DNA of 5,053 nucleotides from an uncultured Lachnospiraceae bacterium (GTDB lineage Bacteria > Bacillota > Clostridia > Lachnospirales > Lachnospiraceae): assembly GCA_902783305.1 (NCBI GenBank), contig CACZQU010000544.1, positions 1 to 5,053 on the forward strand, in the 5' to 3' direction. Positions 1 to 5,053 of the stretch are shown one piece after another. Position numbers and translations under genes: made by a program. Under the pieces are notes generated by a model. The model did no database searches. It was not told the DNA's origin and saw only the letters and a list, made by a program, of their open reading frames with translations. How positions within the stretch are numbered: position 1 is the first letter of the stretch; each line of letters starts with the position of its first letter.

Positions 1-144
1 ACCGCGAACCGTATCATGGAAATCCTGCCGGACGGCACTCTGATCGACAAGATGTCTACCTATGACGATTACCTGGCCAGCGACGAGATGGCAAAGAAGC
101 GTCACATTTATACCCTCTCCGAGGAGGATGCGAACGACAACTGA
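1..144 (+). CDS. ABC-F family ATPase, C-terminal fragment (5' end outside window)
   Basis: The first 47 codons of the window are open from base 1 and end at TGA 142-144. The fragment begins TANRIMEILPDGTLIDKM and continues with a YDDYLASDE stretch. In ABC-F ATPases (the Uup/YbiT/EttA-like soluble twin-ATPase proteins) this kind of sequence directly follows the H-loop of the second nucleotide-binding domain, in the form 'A.RI.E..P.G.ID....YD.YL'. These proteins have no membrane domain. Known members act on the ribosome, either as translation factors or as antibiotic-resistance protection proteins. The Walker and signature motifs lie upstream, outside the window, so the subgroup cannot be told. 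The tail is short, ending in an acidic EEDANDN, with no long C-terminal extension of the kind some resistance-type members carry. A strong hairpin starts 12 bases after the stop. The family call rests on one short conserved segment, so it is likely but not certain. Confidence 0.75.
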   Translation, partial: TANRIMEILPDGTLIDKMSTYDDYLASDEMAKKRHIYTLSEEDANDN

Positions 145-156
145 TACGGACAAAAC

Positions 157-197
157 AGGGGGGCTGTGAAAACCATTTCGGTTTTCACAGCCCCCCT
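157..197 (-). terminator. Strong intrinsic terminator between convergent genes, better suited to the reverse strand
   Basis: There is a perfect 18-bp stem: 157-174 pairs with 180-197 around a 5-base loop (ATTTC, 175-179). Its base is six G-C pairs and its top is CTGTGAAAACC/GGTTTTCACAG. Read on the reverse strand, the stem is followed by GTTTTG, a short U-tract that suits termination of the exported-protein gene ending at 230. On the forward strand the stem is followed by TCATCTGTGATC, with no U-tract. Termination of the ABC-F gene would then depend on the hairpin alone or be partial. The stem is certain; directionality is inferred from the flanks. Confidence 0.85.
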
Positions 198-229
198 CAT
201 CTGTGATCAAAAAAGGAAGTCCTGCTCTC

Positions 230-1057
230 TCAGATGTCCTTCAGGGTATACTTGATTCCAAGATAAGAACGCGGGTACTGATAGCATGCATATCCCTTTA
301 TCGTCTGCAGCCATCCGCTTGAACGAGATGAACCGACCGGCAGATAAATCAGAACGCAGCGGTAGCTCTTCTGGCTCAGGGAATAGGAACTGTTATAACT
401 GTAGGTTTTGGTCGAGGAAACGCTTCCATTGGTATAGGTCTGGCAGCGCAAAGCAGAAGACAGGAAGGTATACACTTCATATTTCGTTGAAGAAAGAGGC
501 CTTTTGATCTGCGTTCCGGAGGTTCCTCCAAAAATAACCGGTAAATACTTCGTATTTCCCGCGGTCATCGTAAACTTTACTTCTCTGTTCTTCCGGACTG
601 CCCTGCCGACCAATGGTGCCTTGGTGCTGGTAATCAGCTTCAGAACAAAAGTATCGGATGCACGGCTGCTTGCAACCTGGAGCAATACTGAACCGCTCCG
701 TACACGGATTCCCAGAAGGATCCCGCTGTTTGCGCCGGAAGAGGATTTGATATAACCATTAATCGTCTGCGAAATAATGGTCTTGCCATAATTGGTGAAG
801 CATCTTTCCCGGATCAGGCCATTTGAATCCTTCGCCACATAGACAATATCATATTTTGTCGCAGAAGTCTTAGGGGTAACCTTAAACTTATTCGCCGAAA
901 TGGCGTTTCCACTGATATTGCTGTCCTTTACATAATAGATCTGGCCGGCTTTCACCGTGAGTTTTGCTGTCTTGGAAGCCGCTGAAATGGGAACAGCAAA
1001 AAGCAGGACTGCCAGCAAAATCACTGCTGAAATGAAATACTTTTCACATCTTTTCAT
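230..1057 (-). CDS. Exported beta-rich protein with two tandem copies of one domain, function unknown
   Basis: This 275-residue protein is not recognised from any named family. Residues 1-26 form a good signal peptide: basic start MKRCEK, hydrophobic core 7-23, and an ISA|AS cleavage site near residue 26. There is no lipobox Cys, sortase motif or C-terminal membrane segment, so it is probably released or loosely wall-bound. The mature part is rich in Ser, Thr, Lys and Tyr with beta-type alternation and consists of two diverged repeats, about 31-142 and 157-275. Shared landmarks are KLTVKAG / KFTMTAG, SATKYDIVYV / SSTKYEVYTF and RCFTN / RCQTYTN, so Cys86 and Cys205 sit at equivalent places. 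Cys234 and Cys258 occur only in copy two. The ATG at 1057 has a perfect AGGAGG (1070-1065) seven bases upstream. A perfect -10 box lies in the gap before it and a strong terminator follows. The gene lies downstream of two other envelope-protein genes on the same strand, which suggests a cell-surface role. Confidence 0.85.
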   Translation of the reverse strand: MKRCEKYFISAVILLAVLLFAVPISAASKTAKLTVKAGQIYYVKDSNISGNAISANKFKVTPKTSATKYDIVYVAKDSNGLIRERCFTNYGKTIISQTINGYIKSSSGANSGILLGIRVRSGSVLLQVASSRASDTFVLKLITSTKAPLVGRAVRKNREVKFTMTAGNTKYLPVIFGGTSGTQIKRPLSSTKYEVYTFLSSALRCQTYTNGSVSSTKTYSYNSSYSLSQKSYRCVLIYLPVGSSRSSGWLQTIKGYACYQYPRSYLGIKYTLKDI

Positions 1058-1096
1058 TCAATCTCCTCCTGTCGTCTCCAAAACAAATCACATCTG

Positions 1097-1125
1097 ATTA
1101 TACTCCCCCTGTTAGCATCTTACTT
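1097..1125 (-). promoter_or_regulatory. Candidate promoter of the exported duplicated-domain protein gene
   Basis: On the reverse strand a perfect TATAAT occupies 1102-1097, about 39 bases upstream of the ATG at 1057. That allows a 5' leader of roughly 33 bases containing the AGGAGG site. At the standard 17-base spacing the -35 position (1125-1120) reads AAGTAA, a poor match to TTGACA, and there is no TG extension of the -10. A strong -10 with a weak -35 would fit a promoter needing an activator, but this is inference. The box lies in the 93-base gap after the upstream membrane-protein gene, where no terminator is visible. Confidence 0.5.
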
Positions 1126-1150
1126 CATTGAAAGATACGATCTGTAATTA

Positions 1151-2107
1151 TCACTTTCCTCCGGAAGATCTTTTCTTTTTCTGGTTCCAGGCCATCACAT
1201 GAACATCCGGTATATCCCTCTCTCCATTCAGCTCACGAATCTCCCTTGTGGTGCGGTCGAATACATCGCCCCCGTGGAAATATTCCTCATAGAAGTCCTC
1301 TCTCGCCCTTGCCATATCCTCCTGCGACTCTTTCTCCCAGTCTCTGTATACTCCCTTCCAGTTGCCGTTATCGGAATGGGAGACTTCTGCATTCTTCAGC
1401 CGCTTTTTTTCCAGCCTTCTTTTCTGGCTCCTTTCCAAAGCGGAAGAACTGGGATATCCATTTTTATTCATGGTTTCTACAAAGGACACGGTCTCCTTTC
1501 GTGGAGTTTTGTTGAGAAGGAACTGTACCAGACATCCTCCTGCAACAAATCCAAGGGACAAAAGCAGCATATACATCTCCGGACAGCTGATCAGCCGGGC
1601 GAGTGAATATCCTGCCAGGATTCCCCCAAAAAGACTTGTCGTAATGATGATCACCGGTTTTTCATACCGCAAAGCTCCGACTCCAAGAATCACCCCGATC
1701 AGAAGACAGAGATAAAACGAAGCGGAAGTTGTCGGATAAATCAGATAGATACTCGCCGCCGCCCCCAGCACCGCCGCCATCAGAAAAATACCTGCTCTGT
1801 ATAAAAAGAAAGAAACAAGCGCGAAACCAGCTCCGGCTCCCAGCAGCACACCCAGGTACACATAATTATCCGGAAATTCGATTTCCATATAGCGGACGAA
1901 GAGATAAGCAGCTGTCGTACCAAAAGCAAAGCCCACCAGCATCATCCAGAAGCGCATCAGCCTGTACCCAAGAATGCAGTTTGTGACCCCAAACGTGAAA
2001 AGAAGAACCGGAAGCATCAAGGTAGAGTATGGGATATCCGTTTCAACCGTCTGAAGCCTTCCGGCAATCTCCAGTATCTTATGCAGCAACGCAAGCAGCT
2101 CGTCCAT
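1151..2107 (-). CDS. TMEM198/DUF4203-like seven-helix membrane protein with charged cytoplasmic tail
   Basis: This is a 318-residue protein. A short N-terminal stretch (1-28) is followed by seven hydrophobic segments at about 30-48, 53-71, 83-103, 107-124, 130-146, 152-170 and 179-197. Several are rich in Gly and Ala (ILGYRLMRFWMMLVGFAFG at 45-63; GVLLGAGAGFALV at 86-98). The early G-x-R-L-M-R-F-W pattern and the small-residue-rich helices resemble the TMEM198/TM7SF3-like DUF4203 family, whose molecular function in bacteria is not established. Residues 200-318 are hydrophilic and highly charged, with a basic block SQKRRLEKKRLKN at 227-239, an acidic DFYEEY patch and a KKKR end. By the positive-inside rule this tail is probably cytoplasmic and may bind a partner. 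The ATG at 2107 has GGGAG seven bases upstream. The gene begins 67 bases after the stop of the transglutaminase-like gene with no terminator between them, so the two are probably co-transcribed. It ends in TGA followed directly by TAA. Confidence 0.8.
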   Translation of the reverse strand: MDELLALLHKILEIAGRLQTVETDIPYSTLMLPVLLFTFGVTNCILGYRLMRFWMMLVGFAFGTTAAYLFVRYMEIEFPDNYVYLGVLLGAGAGFALVSFFLYRAGIFLMAAVLGAAASIYLIYPTTSASFYLCLLIGVILGVGALRYEKPVIIITTSLFGGILAGYSLARLISCPEMYMLLLSLGFVAGGCLVQFLLNKTPRKETVSFVETMNKNGYPSSSALERSQKRRLEKKRLKNAEVSHSDNGNWKGVYRDWEKESQEDMARAREDFYEEYFHGGDVFDRTTREIRELNGERDIPDVHVMAWNQKKKRSSGGK

Positions 2108-2174
2108 ACAATCACTCCCTTCCGGACAATATCACCTCACCACTGCGAAGTAACGATAGGTATCATCTCCTTTC

Positions 2175-3428
2175 CTAGAAAATATAGTAAAGGGTATATA
2201 AACTGTCCAACACCCCATAATGATACTGAACCTGCATCAGGCCGTTGTAAGCCATATAATACTGTATGGCATTTTCCAGTTCTTCTGAGGACGGCCAGTA
2301 TTCCAGGGCTTCCAGAAACGCTGCTTCATTGGAAAACTTGAAACGGATCACCGCGGCATTGTTGTCGATTCTCATCTGATAATAGTCATTCAGGGCAAAA
2401 GGATCATATTCATCAAAACAGCCCTGGTTCAGAATATAAAAATTATACCCTGTGGCTGTGCACCCGGGAAGCGCAAACAGTTCTGACGCTTCATAATCCT
2501 TTTCATATTCCCAGGGAAAAGGGCATAGATAATCCATCAGAATCGTCTTGTGTTCAGCCAGACTCACCGCGTCACCGGAAAGGAAATCCGGCTGATCGGC
2601 ATTCGTCGCATCAATATAATACCATTCCCCGTCAATCTGTGCCATGTTCCAGGCATGACCCTCTTCGCTTTTCAGGGACGTGCCTTCCACATAAATGCAA
2701 TTCACACCGAATGCTTCCAGAAGGTATTGAATAGCAGATGCATAACCGGCGCAGACCGCCTCCTGCTTCCAGAAAACCCCGGCGATGTTCTGATCATCCT
2801 CTGATTCTCTGTACTCAGTCGTCTCGATAATATATGTATAAACCGTGCAGGCTATCTCATAATCCGTAGCATCAGCAGGCAGCAAGGAAGCAATCTGATT
2901 TTTCGCCGCTTCCATTGACTGTAAAATCTCCTGAACCTCCCTGCTCTGAGATTTCAGGGCTCCGTTTTCTCCCCCATAAGAGTAACTGGGAGAAAAGGAA
3001 CAGTAATCCTGTCCGGTATATAAGGTCTTATAGACTGCTTTTCGGTTTCTCACCCAGAAAAGCTCCGGATGGTCATTAAGCACTGCGCGGTAGACGTGGT
3101 CAATCTCATCATCACCCGCAATCGTCAGATAAAAGTCCTCCTCCCATCCGCGAATGCTGGAAAGCATTTCCCTGTATGCTCTCTGCTGATCCTTGTTCAG
3201 CTGCCTGAAATAATATTCATAATGTCCTTCTTCTTCCTGTGCAACCTCCTGTTTACGCATATATTTCACTTCGGCAGGCTCAAAAGACAGTAACGTCTTA
3301 GCCGAATCCAGAATCTGCACCGTTCTGGGCTTCATCATAACAGCATTCACCGCCAGAAACGTGAAAGCACCGATACTGACCGCCAGAAGAATCCCCGCCG
3401 GAAATCTGCGGTTTGATTTTTTTTTCAT
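2175..3428 (-). CDS. Membrane-anchored transglutaminase-like (protease-fold) extracytoplasmic protein
   Basis: From the preferred ATG this is a 417-residue protein. Basic residues (KKKSNRR) precede one hydrophobic segment at about 9-32 without a clear cleavage site, so it is probably an N-anchored protein facing outward. A helical domain (about 65-130) ends in DHPELFWVRN. The transglutaminase-like core (about 165-280) carries a complete Cys-His-Asp triad: Cys226 in KQEAVCAGYASA, His258 in EEGHAWN and Asp273 in WYYIDATNAD. This is the pattern of the transglutaminase-like superfamily, whose members include cross-linking enzymes, amidases and peptidases, so the chemistry here is not fixed by sequence. 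The acidic, aromatic C-terminal part (about 281-417, ending LYTLYYIF) is unassigned. A GTG six bases upstream could add two residues, but GAGGTGA fits the ATG at 3428 better. The gene leads a reverse-strand group that continues with a TMEM198-like membrane protein and is divergent from pduL. Confidence 0.88.
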   Translation of the reverse strand: MKKKSNRRFPAGILLAVSIGAFTFLAVNAVMMKPRTVQILDSAKTLLSFEPAEVKYMRKQEVAQEEEGHYEYYFRQLNKDQQRAYREMLSSIRGWEEDFYLTIAGDDEIDHVYRAVLNDHPELFWVRNRKAVYKTLYTGQDYCSFSPSYSYGGENGALKSQSREVQEILQSMEAAKNQIASLLPADATDYEIACTVYTYIIETTEYRESEDDQNIAGVFWKQEAVCAGYASAIQYLLEAFGVNCIYVEGTSLKSEEGHAWNMAQIDGEWYYIDATNADQPDFLSGDAVSLAEHKTILMDYLCPFPWEYEKDYEASELFALPGCTATGYNFYILNQGCFDEYDPFALNDYYQMRIDNNAAVIRFKFSNEAAFLEALEYWPSSEELENAIQYYMAYNGLMQVQYHYGVLDSLYTLYYIF

Positions 3429-3437
3429 TTTCACCTC
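3429..3437 (-). promoter_or_regulatory. Ribosome binding site that decides the start of the transglutaminase-like gene
   Basis: On the reverse strand the sequence runs GAGGTGAAAATG. GAGGTGA (3437-3431) matches the 3' end of 16S rRNA well and sits just ahead of the ATG at 3428. The competing GTG at 3434-3432 lies inside this match, and its own upstream bases (CCGCTGTCATGA) contain no purine-rich site. The ATG is therefore the better start, making the protein two residues shorter than a first-possible-start call. Confidence 0.65.
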
Positions 3438-3467
3438 ATGACAGCGGATTGTTTTTTTCTCTGATTT

Positions 3468-3496
3468 ATGATACTACTATAAAGATCAGCATACAA
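3468..3496 (-). promoter_or_regulatory. Candidate promoter of the transglutaminase-like gene, overlapping a candidate forward promoter
   Basis: On the reverse strand TTGTAT (3496-3491) and TATCAT (3473-3468) are separated by exactly 17 bases. They match the housekeeping consensus at 3 of 6 and 5 of 6 positions. The implied leader to the ATG at 3428 is about 33 bases. The same stretch read forward gives ATGATA (3468-3473), an 18-base spacer and TACAAT (3492-3497), matching at 4 of 6 and 5 of 6, which could serve pduL with a leader of about 140 bases. The two readings use nearly the same bases, so if both are real they would compete for RNA polymerase. This AT-rich region makes chance matches likely. 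Confidence 0.35.
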
Positions 3497-3500
3497 TCTT

Positions 3501-3514
3501 TATTTATATAAATA
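3501..3514. repeat. Perfect 14-bp AT palindrome in the divergent intergenic region
   Basis: TATTTATATAAATA is its own reverse complement. It lies between the divergent transglutaminase-like gene and pduL, just beyond the overlapping promoter candidates. It is a possible operator or a flexible AT element. Its pure A/T content makes a chance origin plausible. Confidence 0.4.
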
Positions 3515-3530
3515 TTGGTTACTGTCCAAT
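3514..3530. repeat. Short inverted repeat ATTGG-N7-CCAAT, possible operator
   Basis: The arms ATTGG (3514-3518) and CCAAT (3526-3530) flank a 7-base centre, TTACTGT. It abuts the AT palindrome and sits downstream of the candidate forward start site, where a repressor of pduL could bind. The arms are only five bases long and no known regulator's site is recognised, so this is a weak candidate. Confidence 0.3.
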
Positions 3531-3601
3531 GAAATGTCTCCGCACCCGTGAGACCAGATCAACATAAAAACAGTAATCCGCAGAAGTCATTTTGCACTGA
3601 A

Positions 3602-3614
3602 ATCAATCATTGAT
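3602..3614. repeat. 13-bp dyad just upstream of the pduL ribosome binding site
   Basis: ATCAATCATTGAT has two perfect six-base arms around a single central C. It ends about 16 bases before the AAAGGAA site of pduL, so a protein bound here could influence expression. The arms are in the opposite orientation to the FNR consensus (TTGAT-N4-ATCAA), so it is not called an FNR site. Confidence 0.35.
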
Positions 3615-3644
3615 CATGTATGGAGACAGAAAGGAACCCATGTA

Positions 3645-4280
3645 ATGAGCATTAAAATTCCTATTGAAACATCAGCCCGTCACATCCATCTGTGTGAAGA
3701 AGATTATCAGGTTCTGTTTGGCGCGGACGGGCTCCATCCAACCAAAGAGCTCAGTCAGCCAGGGCAGTTCCTCTGTGAGGAGCGGCTCACGGTCAGAGGG
3801 CCTAAGGGAGAATTTTCAAACACTGCGGTTCTGGGGCCGTTACGTAAAGAATCTCAGGTCGAGCTTTCTCTGACTGACACAAGAAAGATCGGACTTCCGG
3901 GAATCATCCGTCAATCCGGTGATACTCAGAATACACCTGGGTGCACCCTGATCGGCCCAAAAGGGGAACTGGAAATAGATCATGGAGTAATCGTTGCAAA
4001 ACGCCATATTCATATGACTCCTTCCGATGCCATCACCTTGGGAACAAAAGACAATGAAGAAGTCTTTGTCCTGACCAAAAGCTATGGCAGAGCCCTGATC
4101 TATGCTGATGTTGTCGTCCGGGTGAGCTGGAATTTCCGCCTGGCTATGCATGTCGACACGGATGAAGCTAATGCTTTTTCCAGTGATGCTGAACCTTATG
4201 GCGTCATCATTAAGCTTTTTGATGAAAACTATAATACAGAGAAATGGATCGAAGAAGTTCTTTCCGGTATCCGCAGATAA
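3645..4280 (+). CDS. pduL: PduL-type phosphate acyltransferase (phosphate propanoyltransferase)
   Basis: PduL enzymes transfer an acyl group between CoA and phosphate (propionyl-CoA or acetyl-CoA to the acyl phosphate), which lets an acyl kinase make ATP. They are zinc enzymes unrelated to classical Pta. The 211-residue protein shows both halves of the fold. SARHIHL (10-16) and the second KRHIHMTPSDA (119-129) carry the metal-binding histidines 13, 15, 121 and 123. QVELS contains Glu73, and LAMHVDTDEANA (167-178) contains His169. LSQPGQF (36-42), LGPLRKESQVE (63-73) and RQSGD (Arg89) are further family landmarks. Length is normal for a free-standing member. It starts almost directly with the first strand (IPIETSARH), so there is no N-terminal microcompartment-targeting extension, and no shell genes are nearby; it is probably cytosolic. 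AAAGGAA lies eight bases before the ATG. The gene has its own terminator and appears monocistronic. The in vivo acyl substrate cannot be told. Confidence 0.94.
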   Translation: MSIKIPIETSARHIHLCEEDYQVLFGADGLHPTKELSQPGQFLCEERLTVRGPKGEFSNTAVLGPLRKESQVELSLTDTRKIGLPGIIRQSGDTQNTPGCTLIGPKGELEIDHGVIVAKRHIHMTPSDAITLGTKDNEEVFVLTKSYGRALIYADVVVRVSWNFRLAMHVDTDEANAFSSDAEPYGVIIKLFDENYNTEKWIEEVLSGIRR

Positions 4281-4288
4281 TGGTATGC

Positions 4289-4321
4289 AAAAGGAGCTGG
4301 CTTATCGCCAGCCCCTTTTTT
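4289..4321 (+). terminator. Intrinsic terminator of pduL
   Basis: The stem GGAGCTGGC (4293-4301) pairs with GCCAGCCCC (4307-4315) around the loop TTATC, with one A-C mismatch, and is extended by A-T pairs at its base. It is followed by a run of six T (4316-4321). It begins eight bases after the pduL stop. On the reverse strand the stem is followed by TTTTGCAT, so it may also serve weakly for the convergent gene that ends at 4370. Confidence 0.92.
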
Positions 4322-4369
4322 CTTAAAAAACTGTTACTGTCAGATCATTTCTTTATCCGGTTTTCCTGC

Positions 4370-5053
4370 TTATGAGGAAGTGAACAGCGAAGCAATTGTC
4401 AGATCGACAGTCACCGCTTTCGATGAAAACGGTGCAGCCGTCGGAGAAGGCACGGGTTCTTTGCCTGTCTTTTCTGTTCTGACAGACAGAGGATCTGAAG
4501 AAAACAGGTCAAATAAGATTGAGTCCACCTCATTTGGCTCTTCTGACCCATCTGCAGAGCTGCCGGTAAACAGATCCGCGGCATTCCCGCTTTCCACCGA
4601 CGCATCCGGTGAGGTATCGTCAGATAGATCCTTTGACGGATTCTCCTGTGCTTCAGTCATCGCAGAATCGTCCTTCTCAGGAACATCCGTTCCCGAATGC
4701 TCCTCCTCGATCCGAGGTGTTTCATCCGGGTTCAGGTCTTCAAACAATACAGCAATATCTTCCTTCGATTCTTCCTGGGCTGCAGGAAGTCCTGCAGTTC
4801 CCGGAGAGAAAACATCATAAAGGAGAATATCTGCCTTGTAAATCTCAGACATCGGAATCAGTTCCTCATCAGGAATAACCACAATCTCAGCCAGGAAAGT
4901 ATTCTCTTCCGGAACCTCTTCGATCAACGGAGTCTCATCAGCAGCATCCGCCGGATCACCTGTAAGATGTGATCCTTCAGTACTCTGTGAATTCTCAGCA
5001 CTTAGTGAATCTTCAGTATCCTGTGAGTCTTCGGTATCCTGTAGTTCTTCGGC
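4370..5053 (-). CDS. Acidic, Ser/Glu/Asp-rich low-complexity protein, C-terminal part (start outside window)
   Basis: The reverse-strand frame is open from the right edge to TAA at 4370-4372, giving 227 residues. The TTG at 4927 is an internal Leu codon, not a supported start: the frame continues upstream and no ribosome site precedes it. The visible part opens with hexapeptide repeats (about residues 5-28: QDTEDS, QDTEDS, LSAENS, QSTEGS). A less biased stretch follows (about 51-90, NTFLAEIVVIPDEELIPMSE), then a long acidic Ser/Pro-rich tail. No Cys, membrane segment or anchor motif is visible. Leu-Phe motifs recur: VLF 102-104, DLF 160-162, LFDLF 180-184 and SLF 223-225. The two best repeat copies differ only at third codon positions of this frame, which supports this strand and frame as coding. 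Composition suggests a largely disordered protein, perhaps with short docking motifs. I do not recognise the family, and localisation depends on the missing N-terminus. Confidence 0.7.
   Translation of the reverse strand, partial: AEELQDTEDSQDTEDSLSAENSQSTEGSHLTGDPADAADETPLIEEVPEENTFLAEIVVIPDEELIPMSEIYKADILLYDVFSPGTAGLPAAQEESKEDIAVLFEDLNPDETPRIEEEHSGTDVPEKDDSAMTEAQENPSKDLSDDTSPDASVESGNAADLFTGSSADGSEEPNEVDSILFDLFSSDPLSVRTEKTGKEPVPSPTAAPFSSKAVTVDLTIASLFTSS
4970..5041 (-). repeat. Four tandem 18-bp units encoding acidic hexapeptide repeats
   Basis: In reading order on the reverse strand, units 5041-5024, 5023-5006, 5005-4988 and 4987-4970 encode QDTEDS, QDTEDS, LSAENS and QSTEGS, a loose pattern of [QL][DS][TA]E[DNG]S. 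The first two units differ at two bases, both silent. More units may lie past the window edge, since the residues just upstream (AEEL) are too few to judge. Confidence 0.75.

Noticed and set aside
504..755. Forward-strand 83-codon open frame within the exported-protein gene
   Set aside because: It is antisense to a gene with a signal peptide, perfect ribosome site and internal duplication, and has no support of its own.
1112..1138. Weak hairpin (GTATCTT / AAGATGC on the reverse strand) after the TMEM198-like gene as a possible terminator
   Set aside because: The stem is only seven pairs, including one G-T, with a ten-base loop and no following U-tract.
2108..2174. AAAGGAG followed by ATG (2166) giving a nine-codon reading frame, and a GAGGTGATATTG giving a five-codon one, between the two envelope genes
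   Set aside because: The first ATG directly abuts the GGAG with no spacing and both frames are too short to support as genes. They were treated as chance or vestigial ribosome-site-like sequence.
3536..3554. GTCTC-N9-GAGAC inverted repeat as a possible leader RNA or riboswitch of pduL
   Set aside because: Only five base pairs form, the flanking bases do not extend it, and no known riboswitch core was recognised in the pduL leader.
3840..4151. Reverse-strand 103-codon open frame inside pduL
   Set aside because: It is the antisense shadow of a well-conserved enzyme gene and has no recognisable protein features.
4380..4820. Forward-strand open frame of 146 codons rich in Ser, starting at a GTG
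   Set aside because: It lies opposite the acidic Ser-rich reverse-strand gene, whose frame is open for 228 codons to the window edge and has silent changes in its repeats. The forward frame is Ser-rich because its codons are the shifted complement of Glu/Asp/Ser codons.
4370..4927. Leu-Phe motifs of the acidic protein as DNA-polymerase clamp-binding sites (QL[SD]LF type)
   Set aside because: The surrounding residues lack the preceding Gln-Leu, and no DNA-related domain is visible in the fragment.

Overview
The window looks like chromosomal DNA from a Gram-positive anaerobe of the Clostridia, most likely a Lachnospiraceae-type gut bacterium. This rests on strong AGGAGG-type ribosome binding sites, a stand-alone PduL-type phosphotransacylase, a membrane-anchored transglutaminase-like protein and a TMEM198-like membrane protein, a mix typical of that group. 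It is an inference from gene style, not a database match. No tRNA, rRNA, CRISPR array, insertion sequence or phage gene was seen.

Layout, left to right. Bases 1-144 hold the last 47 codons of a forward-strand ABC-F ATPase. A very strong hairpin (157-197) then separates it from three reverse-strand genes. In transcription order these are a membrane-anchored extracytoplasmic transglutaminase-like protein (3428 to 2175), a seven-helix TMEM198/DUF4203-like membrane protein with a charged tail (2107 to 1151), and a small exported beta-rich protein made of two diverged copies of one domain (1057 to 230). The first two are 67 bases apart with no terminator and look like one transcription unit. The third has its own perfect TATAAT box, so it can be made separately, though read-through from upstream is also possible. 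All three products act at or outside the membrane.

A 216-base AT-rich region (3429-3644) separates this group from the divergent forward gene pduL (3645-4280). It contains overlapping promoter candidates for both directions and three short dyads, one of them directly ahead of the pduL ribosome binding site. PduL is complete, keeps all its expected metal-binding motifs, lacks a microcompartment-targeting extension, and ends at a classic intrinsic terminator (4289-4321). It is therefore probably a free cytosolic enzyme interconverting acyl-CoA and acyl phosphate.

Bases 4370-5053 carry the C-terminal 227 residues of a reverse-strand protein whose start lies outside the window. It is acidic, rich in Ser, Glu and Asp, probably disordered, opens with tandem six-residue repeats, and carries several spaced Leu-Phe motifs. 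I do not recognise it.

There is no clear sign of a new defence or mobile system. The points most worth a second look are the duplicated exported protein, its grouping with the transglutaminase-like and TMEM198-like proteins, and the acidic repeat protein.
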